This document shows, in pieces, positions 8,345-15,352 of a DNA stretch of 24,163 nt (positions are counted from its first letter, which is position 1; each line of letters begins with the position of its first letter). The notes below the pieces were generated by a model, which saw nothing but the letters and a program-made list of their open reading frames with translations, was not told where the DNA came from and did no database searches. This DNA is from an uncultured Bacilli bacterium (GTDB lineage Bacteria > Bacillota_I > Bacilli_A > RF39 > UBA660): NCBI GenBank assembly GCA_944363995.1, contig CALVVV010000012.1:1-24163 (forward strand), read 5' to 3'. A program made the translations under genes and the position numbers.

Positions 8345-10246
8345 TTATTCAAAATATTTGTTTATTCCTTTGTTTTTTAAATCTTCTGTAGTTTTCTTTA
8401 TGTCAGCAGCTGGTGAAGGATCAACACCATAAAAACTTTGTCTTTGTTGTTTTTCTTTTGATAAATCATCAATATCTTTTTGTACTTTAGAAAGAGCTGA
8501 ACGAATAGTTGATTCTTGTTCTGAGAATTTTTGATAATTTTCAATATCCAAAACTATAGATTTGTTAGTTTCCAATGAAGTTCTAGATGTAGTTAAATCA
8601 GTTTCCAATTTTGACAATTGTGTATGCATCTCTTTAAGTTTCTCTTTTGATTTAGTTCCACTAATTTTAGATTTTAATTCATTAATTTGCTTTATTTTAT
8701 TATTTATATCTGATTCTAAACTGGTTATATTGCTTCTGGCAGAATCAGATTGTGCCTGTAAATCTCCATTAACATCAACCCCATTACTGACTAAATTGCT
8801 AGCTAATTGTGAACTTTGATGAGCAACCATATTTAAATTCTTTTCTAATTGATTTTTGATATCATAAGCTTGATTTAATGGTTCTTTAATTTGTTTAATA
8901 GCATTTTTTCCGCCTGGTTTAAATTGGAAATTTAAAAAATCTTTACCCATTAATTGCTTATAAGTGCTATTGGCACCAGACATAAATCCACCCTTACCAT
9001 TTCCTGCCCAAGTAGATGACTTATATCCGCCAACAAACCCCATTGCAGCGCCCAACAATGGATTGCCTACTCTGGCACCAGCTCTTATACCAGCAACAGT
9101 ACCACCAGCAATACCACCAATTTTTTCTACACCAGGAACTTCGCCTAATTTTTTTAATGGATTTAAAGTAAACTTACCATCCATTTTTAATCCTGTTAAA
9201 TCTTCTATTAATTTAGGCAATTGTTTAGCAAACAATAATGCACCCAACATAATAAATACTTTAACAAACATATTAACATCAGTTTCTATACCAGTTACAG
9301 CATCTACAAAACGTAAATCTATCATTTGTGTAATAACAAAAATAGCAAAATAAATTGCAAGCAATCTAATAAACAAATCCAAATAAGTATTTATACAAAC
9401 TTTAACCCATTTATCAAAAACTTCTTTCCCTTTTTTTGGATCAATTCTTGAAACAATAGGTATAGGAGCTATCATTCGCAAAAATCCTAATTTTACACTC
9501 CTAACAGCTATATCAAAACAAAAAACAATAAGTAACAAACAAATTGCGCCACCAGCTAAAGTCGAAACAAAATATGTATAATTCATAACATAACTTCCTT
9601 CAGAAGATTTAAAATTAACTATATCTGAAAGCATATAAATATTAATACTACTAGTTTGATATGCAAAATTAAGTGTATCTTTTAATTTATTATAATCATT
9701 TTCATTTAACCCAAGTTCATTAGCACAAGCATTATCATCACTAAGACTAGAGCTTTCTAAACCTTGACAACTAGAATAATTATCTTCATCAAAATAATAA
9801 AATGCTTTAAAAGTTTCATATGACATTACATTACCAGCATCTGTAACAACAGTAGAATTAGTTTCGGTAGTGGAAAAAATTTTACCTATAATATTATCTT
9901 TTAAAATAATTCTTTGTATATCCATAGCTTGTGAAAATATCCAAGGTGTAGCCAATAATAATGTAAAAGTAATAATAATATTACTTATAAGTTTGCTAAA
10001 ACCTTTTGTTTTATCTAAAAAATCATCAGGAGACACAATATATGAAAGTATAGAAAATGATACTTTAAACAACATAAAAATTCCCAAAAGTGCATATACC
10101 TTTGAAGCAAACAAATCAATTACTTCTTCTGTAAAAATAGAAGTTTGAGCAATATCAACAAATAAATTATAAACAATTACAATAAACGAATAAACAATGC
10201 CATCAATTGCAAAAAAAAGTGTCCTAAGAATATCTATAAACCACAT
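8345..10246 (-). CDS. VirB6/TrbL-like polytopic channel protein with coiled-coil tail
   Basis: The 633-residue protein has an N-terminal membrane part with about six helices (near 12-35, 47-71, 84-108, 220-245, 285-310 and 325-345). A large outer loop of about 110 residues contains a few Cys. A Gly/Ala-rich amphipathic stretch (about 370-410) is followed by a long charged coiled coil (about 455-600). This is the usual plan of Gram-positive TrbL/VirB6 proteins, which form part of the substrate path across the membrane. The long soluble tail could act as an assembly scaffold or regulate channel opening, by inference. It is the first gene after the terminator at 10298-10337 and has an extended -10 (TGTTATAAT) upstream, so it may head the T4SS transcript. 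The ribosome site GGGG is short. A start at 10246 fits the first helix. Confidence 0.87.
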   Translation of the reverse strand: MWFIDILRTLFFAIDGIVYSFIVIVYNLFVDIAQTSIFTEEVIDLFASKVYALLGIFMLFKVSFSILSYIVSPDDFLDKTKGFSKLISNIIITFTLLLATPWIFSQAMDIQRIILKDNIIGKIFSTTETNSTVVTDAGNVMSYETFKAFYYFDEDNYSSCQGLESSSLSDDNACANELGLNENDYNKLKDTLNFAYQTSSINIYMLSDIVNFKSSEGSYVMNYTYFVSTLAGGAICLLLIVFCFDIAVRSVKLGFLRMIAPIPIVSRIDPKKGKEVFDKWVKVCINTYLDLFIRLLAIYFAIFVITQMIDLRFVDAVTGIETDVNMFVKVFIMLGALLFAKQLPKLIEDLTGLKMDGKFTLNPLKKLGEVPGVEKIGGIAGGTVAGIRAGARVGNPLLGAAMGFVGGYKSSTWAGNGKGGFMSGANSTYKQLMGKDFLNFQFKPGGKNAIKQIKEPLNQAYDIKNQLEKNLNMVAHQSSQLASNLVSNGVDVNGDLQAQSDSARSNITSLESDINNKIKQINELKSKISGTKSKEKLKEMHTQLSKLETDLTTSRTSLETNKSIVLDIENYQKFSEQESTIRSALSKVQKDIDDLSKEKQQRQSFYGVDPSPAADIKKTTEDLKNKGINKYFE

Positions 10247-10287
10247 ATTTATACCCCGATTTCAAAAAATATTATTACTCATAATAC

Positions 10288-10296
10288 ATTATAACA
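10288..10296 (-). promoter_or_regulatory. Extended -10 promoter candidate for the virB6-to-virD4 operon
   Basis: TGTTATAAT on the minus strand lies about 40 bp before the virB6 start, directly downstream of the terminator that ends the previous operon. No good -35 is visible. A new promoter is expected here because of the terminator. Confidence 0.5.
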
Positions 10297-10297
10297 T

Positions 10298-10337
10298 AAA
10301 AAAAAAGATATTTAAACTATTTATCATCTTTTTTTTT
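10298..10337 (-). terminator. Intrinsic terminator after the second VirB2-like gene
   Basis: A 12-bp inverted repeat (10326-10337 and 10298-10309) consists of an A-run, GAT, a 16-base loop, ATC and a U-run of nine. The stem is AT-rich, but the U-tract is strong. The 5' arm overlaps the stop codon of the upstream gene (10336-10338). Confidence 0.6.
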
Positions 10338-10728
10338 AATTACTATAAGGTTCACAGTTATCTGAACTAGTTCCATTTACAATACAATCAAAACAACTCC
10401 AAACATTTGAATTTTCTCCTCTTGGAGCAACCAATCCTAAAACTATTTGAACTACAAAAACTACTAAAAATACAATAACAGCAGCAACTAATCTCTTTAC
10501 GAAAGTTTGTTGTCCTTTCTTAATTTCATCTTCTTTTTGTGCCATTACAGCCTTACCTAAATCTAACATTCCAAAAACAACTAATAAAATTGGTATAACT
10601 ATTTTTATAATATCAATAGCTGTTGAAACTAAATTAGGAATCATACTATCCATAACTAAAAGTGGTTCACCACTAGCATTAAGACCGCATGATACTGTAT
10701 CTAATAAAAACATAAAAAACCTCCTCAT
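10336..10728 (-). CDS. VirB2/TrbC-like small membrane protein, copy 2
   Basis: This 130-residue protein is a close paralog of its upstream neighbour. Two membrane helices (about 35-60 and 83-103) enclose a short cytoplasmic loop with the shared motif KAVMAQKED-IKKGQQTF-KRLV. This fits VirB2/TrbC-like pilin or channel subunits, which have two helices joined by a small basic loop. The C-terminal part (VWSCFDCIVNG...C) has a CxxC pair and further Cys on the outer side. Unlike copy 1 it has no clear cleavable signal peptide. A strong GAGGAGG site precedes it, and an intrinsic terminator overlaps its stop. It probably belongs to the operon starting at 12596. Tandem duplication is evident. Whether the two copies co-assemble is inference. 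Confidence 0.8.
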   Translation of the reverse strand: MRRFFMFLLDTVSCGLNASGEPLLVMDSMIPNLVSTAIDIIKIVIPILLVVFGMLDLGKAVMAQKEDEIKKGQQTFVKRLVAAVIVFLVVFVVQIVLGLVAPRGENSNVWSCFDCIVNGTSSDNCEPYSN

Positions 10729-10765
10729 CTAAATCAATAATACTACTTTTTTTTATTTTTGTCAA

Positions 10766-11170
10766 TTACTTTCTAATTGCCGAACAATTACCATTGACAA
10801 AGCAATCAACACATTGCCACATACTACGATTAGTATTTTGTGGTGCGACAAAACCTATTATTATTTCAACCAAAAAGAAAACTAAAAATACAGAAATACC
10901 AACAACTAATCTTTTTATAAAAGTTTGTTGTCCCTTTTTTATGTCATCTTCTTTTTGTGCCATTACAGCTTTCAATAAATCAATCATTCCTAAAACAATA
11001 ATTATAACTGGTGTTATAATTTTTAAAATATCAATAACAGTACTAGTTATTTGAGCAGCAATATATGGAATATCAGTAGTTCCACAAACAATCTTTTCAT
11101 AACTAGCAGCACTTACAATATCAATAGTAAAAAACATTCCTAAAAACAAGATTAACCCATATTTTTTCAT
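10766..11170 (-). CDS. VirB2/TrbC-like small membrane protein, copy 1
   Basis: The 134-residue precursor has a clear signal peptide (MKKYGLILFLGMFFTIDIVSA, with cleavage probably after VSA). Two membrane helices follow, near 38-63 and 87-108. The loop between them carries KAVMAQKEDDIKKGQQTF, nearly identical to copy 2. The C-terminal MWQCVDCFVNGNC again gives a CxxC and a third Cys. Signal peptide plus two helices is the VirB2/TrbC plan, and these subunits polymerise into the T4SS pilus or line the channel. It lies 8 bp after the TadZ-like gene with AGGTGAAG as the ribosome site, so it shares a transcript with a Tad component. A 37-bp gap leads to copy 2. Confidence 0.82.
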   Translation of the reverse strand: MKKYGLILFLGMFFTIDIVSAASYEKIVCGTTDIPYIAAQITSTVIDILKIITPVIIIVLGMIDLLKAVMAQKEDDIKKGQQTFIKRLVVGISVFLVFFLVEIIIGFVAPQNTNRSMWQCVDCFVNGNCSAIRK

Positions 11171-11178
11171 AACTTCAC

Positions 11179-12165
11179 CTAAAATAATCCAAATATTTTT
11201 TTTCTTTTTTCTTCTTCTGTATTTTGTTGTTTTAGAAAACCTAATTTTGCTAAAAAAGTATCCATAATTATAATATTTGAATCTCTCTCATTAAGTGGTG
11301 GCATATTAAAGAAAAATTTAGCTTTAGCCTCATATTGCAATTCTAAAACATCCTTAGAGCTAAGTAAACTTTGATTTAAAATTACTTTTCTACCAGTTAA
11401 TTCTTTAAATGCATCGCGTTTAATATGCATCAATTTATTAAGCTTTATTACTGAAGGCTCTACTAAATAAATCATTTCTTGAACTAACCCCATTGCTATT
11501 GGACTCTTATTAACATCAACAATAATAACATCCATATCATTGTGCTTTTCAATAAAATAACCTAAATCACGACTATTTACACTACTTAAAGATTTATCAT
11601 TGAAATAATTAAAATTATTAGCATCTACTTCAACACCAACTACCTTATAATTTTTCTTTAATTGTTTTACCATCATGTAACAGAATGTTGTTGCACCAGA
11701 TTGATCAGTAACATTTTTAACACCAATTATTCTACAATAATTAGGTTCAACTCCTTGATAAACAATTTGTTCATCTTTTTGATTATCTAATTGATGATAC
11801 TGAGCTACATCACGATAGCTATTAGGATTATTGTATAAATACATTATACCATCAATATTCCGTGTAAAATTATATATTCCCATTGATATTAGTTTTGAAA
11901 GATAATCAGGTGAAGTTGATTCCTCATCATCAGATAATAACAATATTAATTTTTCCATATCCAACGAAATAGATAATTTTTGTAAAGTTTTAATATCATT
12001 AAAATTTTTTAAAGCTGTAATATCAAGAATCATTCTTTGATAATAAAAATTTTTAAACATTCCTACTAATTCATCAACATCATATTGTCCTTCAATAGTT
12101 TTTATGACATCAATATTTAAAGATGACAACAATTCCTTTTTTTGATTTGCTATTATTACATTCAT
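11179..12165 (-). CDS. tadZ: TadZ/CpaE-like atypical MinD/ParA-family protein
   Basis: The 328-residue protein has two parts. Residues 1-125 form a receiver-like α/β domain, and residues 140-328 form a MinD/ParA-type domain. The nucleotide loop reads KNVTDQSGATTF (150-161). By comparison with KGGVGKTT, the catalytic Lys is replaced by Ala and two Gly are lost, while GxTT is kept. DVIIVDVN (212-219) looks like a Walker B strand. Atypical ATPases with an N-terminal receiver-like domain are characteristic of TadZ/CpaE, which place the Tad machine in the cell and interact with TadA. It begins inside the stop of the TadE-like gene (TAATG) and is followed 8 bp later by a VirB2-like gene, which physically links the pilus and T4SS sets. 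It probably does not hydrolyse ATP normally. Confidence 0.8.
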   Translation of the reverse strand: MNVIIANQKKELLSSLNIDVIKTIEGQYDVDELVGMFKNFYYQRMILDITALKNFNDIKTLQKLSISLDMEKLILLLSDDEESTSPDYLSKLISMGIYNFTRNIDGIMYLYNNPNSYRDVAQYHQLDNQKDEQIVYQGVEPNYCRIIGVKNVTDQSGATTFCYMMVKQLKKNYKVVGVEVDANNFNYFNDKSLSSVNSRDLGYFIEKHNDMDVIIVDVNKSPIAMGLVQEMIYLVEPSVIKLNKLMHIKRDAFKELTGRKVILNQSLLSSKDVLELQYEAKAKFFFNMPPLNERDSNIIIMDTFLAKLGFLKQQNTEEEKRKKIFGLF

Positions 12166-12596
12166 TATCCTTCCACCTCATTTTTATTAAATAAAACTCG
12201 TGTTTCACCATACAAAGGAAATTTTAAGAAAGCACCAATAATCGGAACATCAAATTGGACATAAACGGTTACACCATAATAATCTCCCTTTGAAGTTGTA
12301 AAACGATAAATACAATAATCATAAGGACTATTATTTTCTAGTGCCTTATTTCCATTATGATCAGAACAATTAGTGCTCCCACCTACATTTCTATAACCGA
12401 TTGTCATTAAATTTTCATTAATTTCTGAAATAGCATCTTTATCATAACCATCATATTTTTCAATAATATCAATTATTCTATTACGAACTTTAAAGCCTTT
12501 TGAATATGCAATTGATCCAATCATAAGAGCTATAAAAACTGAAGTAAAAATTAAAATTAAATTAAATAGCATAGAACTACCTAAAGCTTCCCTCAT
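12165..12596 (-). CDS. TadE-like minor pilin, paralog B
   Basis: The 143-residue protein starts MREALG and then has one membrane helix (about 8-30). The extracellular domain contains RIIDIIEKYDGYDKDAISEI, NCSDHNGN and DYCIYRF. It is a clear paralog of the protein encoded at 12871-13302: same length, an NR-hydrophobic-IEKY-D/E-G signature, one Cys in the middle and a YCIY motif. The six-residue start with Gly before the helix resembles a short prepilin leader. TadE/TadF-like proteins have this size and topology. This copy is first in an operon with TadZ and the VirB2-like genes, behind a good promoter (12621-12649) and a GGAGGGG ribosome site. A minor pilin or anchor role is inferred. Confidence 0.72.
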   Translation of the reverse strand: MREALGSSMLFNLILIFTSVFIALMIGSIAYSKGFKVRNRIIDIIEKYDGYDKDAISEINENLMTIGYRNVGGSTNCSDHNGNKALENNSPYDYCIYRFTTSKGDYYGVTVYVQFDVPIIGAFLKFPLYGETRVLFNKNEVEG

Positions 12597-12620
12597 ATGT
12601 CCCCTCCTTACTCTTTAATA

Positions 12621-12649
12621 ATTATACTATATTTCAGAAAATACTACAA
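12621..12649 (-). promoter_or_regulatory. Promoter of the TadE-like/TadZ/VirB2-like operon
   Basis: On the minus strand -35 TTGTAG (12644-12649) and -10 TATAAT (12621-12626) are 17 bp apart. The -10 is 25 bp upstream of the start codon at 12596. This is one of the better sigma-A-type matches in the window. Confidence 0.65.
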
Positions 12650-12695
12650 GATAAAATCATTTCAAGATTCATTTTTTTACAAATTTAATATAAAT

Positions 12696-12722
12696 TAAAA
12701 CAAAAGTCAAATAAATTTGACT
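12696..12722 (-). terminator. Intrinsic terminator of the candidate structured RNA
   Basis: The minus strand has a 7-bp stem (arms 12716-12722 and 12705-12711), a UUUA loop and then UUUUGUUUU. It directly follows the GNRA-capped hairpin of the upstream RNA. A promoter for the next gene lies further downstream, so this terminator seems to end a separate transcript. Confidence 0.7.
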
Positions 12723-12845
12723 GAATCTAATCTCACGATTTTGATTCCAAGACTAGATACTGGCTCTTTGCTAAAGATTACCAGGTTTGGAGATTCACCA
12801 AACTATATATTAAGCACTGAACTGGCGCACCTTAATACATAAAAA
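12696..12845 (-). ncRNA. Candidate structured non-coding RNA, family unknown
   Basis: This part of the 274-bp gap is more GC-rich and more folded than the other gaps. Minus-strand hairpins in order are: a 10-bp stem with one G-U (12831-12840 with 12805-12814), GUUUGG/CCAAAC (12798-12803 with 12785-12790), a two-part CUGG...CUUU/AAAG...CCAG stem (12781-12784 with 12760-12763, inner 12773-12776 with 12766-12769), and a GAAUC...GAUUC stem capped by AAUC-GUGA-GAUU, a GNRA tetraloop (12743-12747 with 12723-12727). An intrinsic terminator follows. No open reading frame of note is present. It lies between two terminators, so it is either an independent small RNA with an unseen promoter or a readthrough-controlled element. 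The 5' end is not defined. I do not recognise an RNA family. Confidence 0.5.
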
Positions 12846-12872
12846 AAGTGCTTGTAATAAAATCAAACACTT
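12839..12872 (-). terminator. Intrinsic terminator after the pilin/TadE-like pair
   Basis: On the minus strand a 9-bp stem with one G-U pair (12864-12872 and 12846-12854, 9-base loop) is followed by seven U. The stem overlaps the stop codon at 12871-12873. Its 3' arm (12847-12853) can also pair perfectly with 12812-12818 downstream, an alternative fold that involves the candidate RNA. Confidence 0.75.
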
Positions 12873-13302
12873 AGGTATTAGTAAATTTATATATTTGATT
12901 AGTTCTAGTAAATACAGGAAAATTAATAATATTAATCAAAGGCAAATCAACAGTCATATAAGTTAAAACACCATAATTATAATATTCTCCAGATTTAGGT
13001 TTAGATGGATTAATATAAATGCAATAACTATAAGATTCTCCTTGATAAACTAAGTCCATTCCTTTATATTTTTCGGCGCAATTTAAGCCACCAGCTTTAT
13101 AACTCATTCCACCAAGAAATTGTTCAATATCTACTTTTGAATCTTCATTAAAACCTTCATATTTTTCAATGGAATGAACCATTCTATTATTTACTTTAAA
13201 AGCTTTATAATAACTCATAATTCCCGCCAAAAAAGCAAATACTATAAAAATAAATATAATCATTAAATTAAAAAGGAAGGTATATGCAATAGGCGTTCGC
13301 AT
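12871..13302 (-). CDS. TadE-like minor pilin, paralog A
   Basis: This 143-residue single-helix protein has a short N-terminus (MRTPIAY), a helix at about 8-29 and an extracellular domain with VNNRMVHSIEKYEGFNEDS, LNCAEKY and YSYCIYI. Two Cys match those of paralog B and could form one disulfide. Its similarity to the protein at 12165-12596 runs over the whole length. TadE-like pseudopilins share this plan and are thought to prime or cap Flp fibres. It follows the small pilin gene by 17 bp with a GAGGTGAT site, so the two are probably co-transcribed from the promoter at 13622-13650. Its stop codon lies inside an intrinsic terminator. The family call is by topology and context rather than by a diagnostic motif. 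Confidence 0.72.
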   Translation of the reverse strand: MRTPIAYTFLFNLMIIFIFIVFAFLAGIMSYYKAFKVNNRMVHSIEKYEGFNEDSKVDIEQFLGGMSYKAGGLNCAEKYKGMDLVYQGESYSYCIYINPSKPKSGEYYNYGVLTYMTVDLPLINIINFPVFTRTNQIYKFTNT

Positions 13303-13319
13303 TTATATATCACCTCAAA

Positions 13320-13589
13320 CTATGGATTAACTCCTGTTATATCACTAGTACAAGTTTTATTAGCTTCATTCCAATATACAGCTTCATCAACTTGATTACC
13401 TCTTGTACCATTAGAATTAATTTGGTAACATCTACCACCATCCCATTGAAAACCTAAATTTTGACAACATCCTTGTTTAGCAGAACTACTCATAGCATTT
13501 TGAACAAGTGGAATAGCAATAGCAGCAATAATACCAATCAAAATAATTGTTATAACTGTCATATTTGCTTCACCAGCAGCTTCTTTCAT
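13320..13589 (-). CDS. Probable major pilin (small Flp/type IV-like prepilin)
   Basis: The 89-residue product begins MKEAAG followed by EANMTVITIILIGIIAAIAIP, a very short leader with Gly just before a hydrophobic helix, as in type IV or Flp prepilins. The canonical Glu at +5 is not evident. With cleavage after Gly6 the residue at +5 would be Thr. The mature part is small, with CC, C and C residues that could form two disulfides (QGCCQNLGF, GRCYQ, KTCTS). It follows tadC and has the best promoter in the window, plus an AAGGTGG ribosome site, as expected for a highly made structural subunit. A pilin role rests on size, N-terminus and place. No prepilin peptidase gene is in the window, so one should be elsewhere in the genome. 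Confidence 0.75.
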   Translation of the reverse strand: MKEAAGEANMTVITIILIGIIAAIAIPLVQNAMSSSAKQGCCQNLGFQWDGGRCYQINSNGTRGNQVDEAVYWNEANKTCTSDITGVNP

Positions 13590-13621
13590 TTTATCACCAC
13601 CTTACTCAACCATATAAACCT

Positions 13622-13650
13622 AGTATACCACAAAAAAATTTTTTTATCAA
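13622..13650 (-). promoter_or_regulatory. Strong promoter of the pilin gene
   Basis: -35 TTGATA (13645-13650) and -10 TATACT (13622-13627) are 17 bp apart, and TGG just upstream of the -10 adds an extended -10. The -35 overlaps the end of tadC. The start codon is at 13589. A separate promoter inside a Tad cluster fits higher expression of the pilin than of the assembly proteins. Confidence 0.75.
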
Positions 13651-14429
13651 TAATTCATCATCATCATCATTGATAGTAACATTAATAACATAATTCCACC
13701 ACCAGTAACAAATAACATAACCATTGTTCGTTGTTCCATAGCTGATAAACGTTCAGCATATTTTTGCTCTCGTGATTTATTTTGCAAATTAGAAACAGTT
13801 CTTGAAAACATCAATAATTGTTCTTGTTTACGATTTTGATCACCCAAACTTAAACGATATAATAAACGCATCATCCGCATTGAATCACGTACAGGATAAT
13901 CTTTAGCAAATTCCATATAAGGATCCACAGTCATATCACCTGCTTCAATTTTAGAAACCAAATCTCTTAAACCTGGTTTAAAAATATCAGGAGCTTGTTC
14001 AATAGAACGAGATAAGGCAATAGGAACAGTATAATGCTGAACCAAAATTTCTAAACTCTTCAAATAATAAGGAAGCATTAAATTAATATGATGTAGATTT
14101 TTTTTATAATATGATTTTAAAGCAGAATATGGTTGCTTAAATACAACAAAACCAACAATTATACAAAACAAAACATATACAAATTGCATTTGCTGAAGAA
14201 GCAAGAAAAACATGGCAACCATAGCTATCAAACCATTTCTAATTCTCTGACCAAACATTTGACTAACATTCACATCAGATCCATATTTTAGTTTAAGTAA
14301 AAACTCATAATCCGATTCAATTAAAAATTTAAAAATACCTTGGGCATCTTTTATAAATTGATCTGGTTCAATAATTTTATTGTATATTATGATAAAAAAT
14401 ACGATAATAGCAATAATTAAAAACATCAT
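13647..14429 (-). CDS. tadC: TadC-like pilus platform protein
   Basis: The 260-residue inner-membrane protein has the GspF/TadC plan: an N-terminal helix (1-15), paired helices near 69-98, a cytoplasmic helical domain with SLEILVQHYTVPIALSRSIEQAP and MRMMRLLYRLSLGD, then a C-terminal helix (about 232-255). TadB and TadC together form the membrane platform of Tad pili and are driven by TadA. It begins inside the tadB stop (TAATG overlap), so translation is coupled. The protein ends in a Met-rich stretch of five Met before Asn-Tyr, encoded by a repeated ATG triplet that could slip in frame. The pilin promoter overlaps its stop codon. Confidence 0.85.
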   Translation of the reverse strand: MMFLIIAIIVFFIIIYNKIIEPDQFIKDAQGIFKFLIESDYEFLLKLKYGSDVNVSQMFGQRIRNGLIAMVAMFFLLLQQMQFVYVLFCIIVGFVVFKQPYSALKSYYKKNLHHINLMLPYYLKSLEILVQHYTVPIALSRSIEQAPDIFKPGLRDLVSKIEAGDMTVDPYMEFAKDYPVRDSMRMMRLLYRLSLGDQNRKQEQLLMFSRTVSNLQNKSREQKYAERLSAMEQRTMVMLFVTGGGIMLLMLLSMMMMMNY

Positions 14430-15331
14430 TATTCAGCACCTACATTCTCATTATAAAATTTTTCACCTGCTAATAAAAAATATGTGTTTATTAAAATTAT
14501 TAAATGTAACAAAAGTTGAACATACCATATTTTCAACATTTCAATATAGGTTTCTGTTCCCAGTAAAAATTGAACTAACATAACCATTAAGTATAATACT
14601 ATACCAAACTGTAAAAATTTTTTATGAAAAGTTGCTCTATCTATTCTATCACGATATACACCTTCTACTAACATATCAATATCTTGTGACATATTTTCCA
14701 AAGATTCAGAAGCATCACGAGCACCTTCATTAGTTATTTGTAAAAAAAGTTGATGCATGTTTCTTACAATATAATAATCATATTTTTCATTCATAAAATC
14801 AATGGATTCTACAATGGTACCATTTCGATAAGCCATATCAATCATTGTTTTCACATCACTTCTTACAGGATCCTCTAAAACACCAGACTCATATACACCT
14901 TCTAATGATTTGACAAAACTTTGTGTTGTCGCAAATTCCATAATAGTATTAGTAGTATAAACTTGAATTTGTTCAAAAATAAATTCACTATATAATCGTT
15001 TACAACGTAAATATGCTAAATAAGGGATAACTAAAATTGAAGCTAATATATATACAATACACCAAACTAAATTATAAAAATATAAGTATGATACAATGGC
15101 AGAAGCTACAGCAAAAACAGAAATTTGAATTGCATATTGTCGAGGTGTGTATTCTTGTCCTAACTCTTTTACTTTTTCACGAACAATTTTAAACGAATAA
15201 GGTGCATAGCGTTCATAAACCAAAGAAGCACGATTAGTAATGTATTTATAAACATTTTCACCTGTATTGATACGGTAAACAAAAATAAATAACAAAATAA
15301 TAGCAATAATAACAAAAATTGTTGCTGACAT
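14429..15331 (-). CDS. tadB: TadB-like pilus platform protein
   Basis: The 300-residue protein has helices near 3-20, 70-106 (a pair), 243-263 and 272-292, with a cytoplasmic helical domain between. This domain contains IQVYTTNTIMEFATTQSFVKSLE and NEGARDASESLENMSQDIDML, which fit the T2SS-F fold of TadB. The family builds the inner-membrane platform that passes pilins into the growing fibre. It follows tadA with 21 bp between and GGAGGG as ribosome site, and overlaps tadC by one base of its stop. TadA-TadB-TadC order is the standard Tad core, which supports the assignment more than any single motif. Confidence 0.87.
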   Translation of the reverse strand: MSATIFVIIAIILLFIFVYRINTGENVYKYITNRASLVYERYAPYSFKIVREKVKELGQEYTPRQYAIQISVFAVASAIVSYLYFYNLVWCIVYILASILVIPYLAYLRCKRLYSEFIFEQIQVYTTNTIMEFATTQSFVKSLEGVYESGVLEDPVRSDVKTMIDMAYRNGTIVESIDFMNEKYDYYIVRNMHQLFLQITNEGARDASESLENMSQDIDMLVEGVYRDRIDRATFHKKFLQFGIVLYLMVMLVQFLLGTETYIEMLKIWYVQLLLHLIILINTYFLLAGEKFYNENVGAE

Positions 15332-15352
15332 ATTATCCCTCCACTTCTAATT

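Noticed and set aside
8964..9353. Plus-strand open frame of 129 codons inside the virB6-like gene
   Set aside because: It is antisense to a well-supported gene, Pro/Ala/Asn-rich as expected for the complement of a Gly-rich segment, and has no sensible context. The other plus-strand frames are rejected for the same reasons.
12745..12835. Cobalamin riboswitch, because of GGTGAATCTCC within a GTTTGG/CCAAAC stem and a later AGCCAG
   Set aside because: The conserved core with CCGC and CTGT is not present, the downstream gene is not a B12 gene, and an intrinsic terminator plus new promoter separate the RNA from it.
12871..13302. The two 143-residue proteins as a long direct repeat or recent duplication
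   Set aside because: They are paralogs by motif and length, but the DNA has diverged strongly, so no recent repeat or recombination site is implied.
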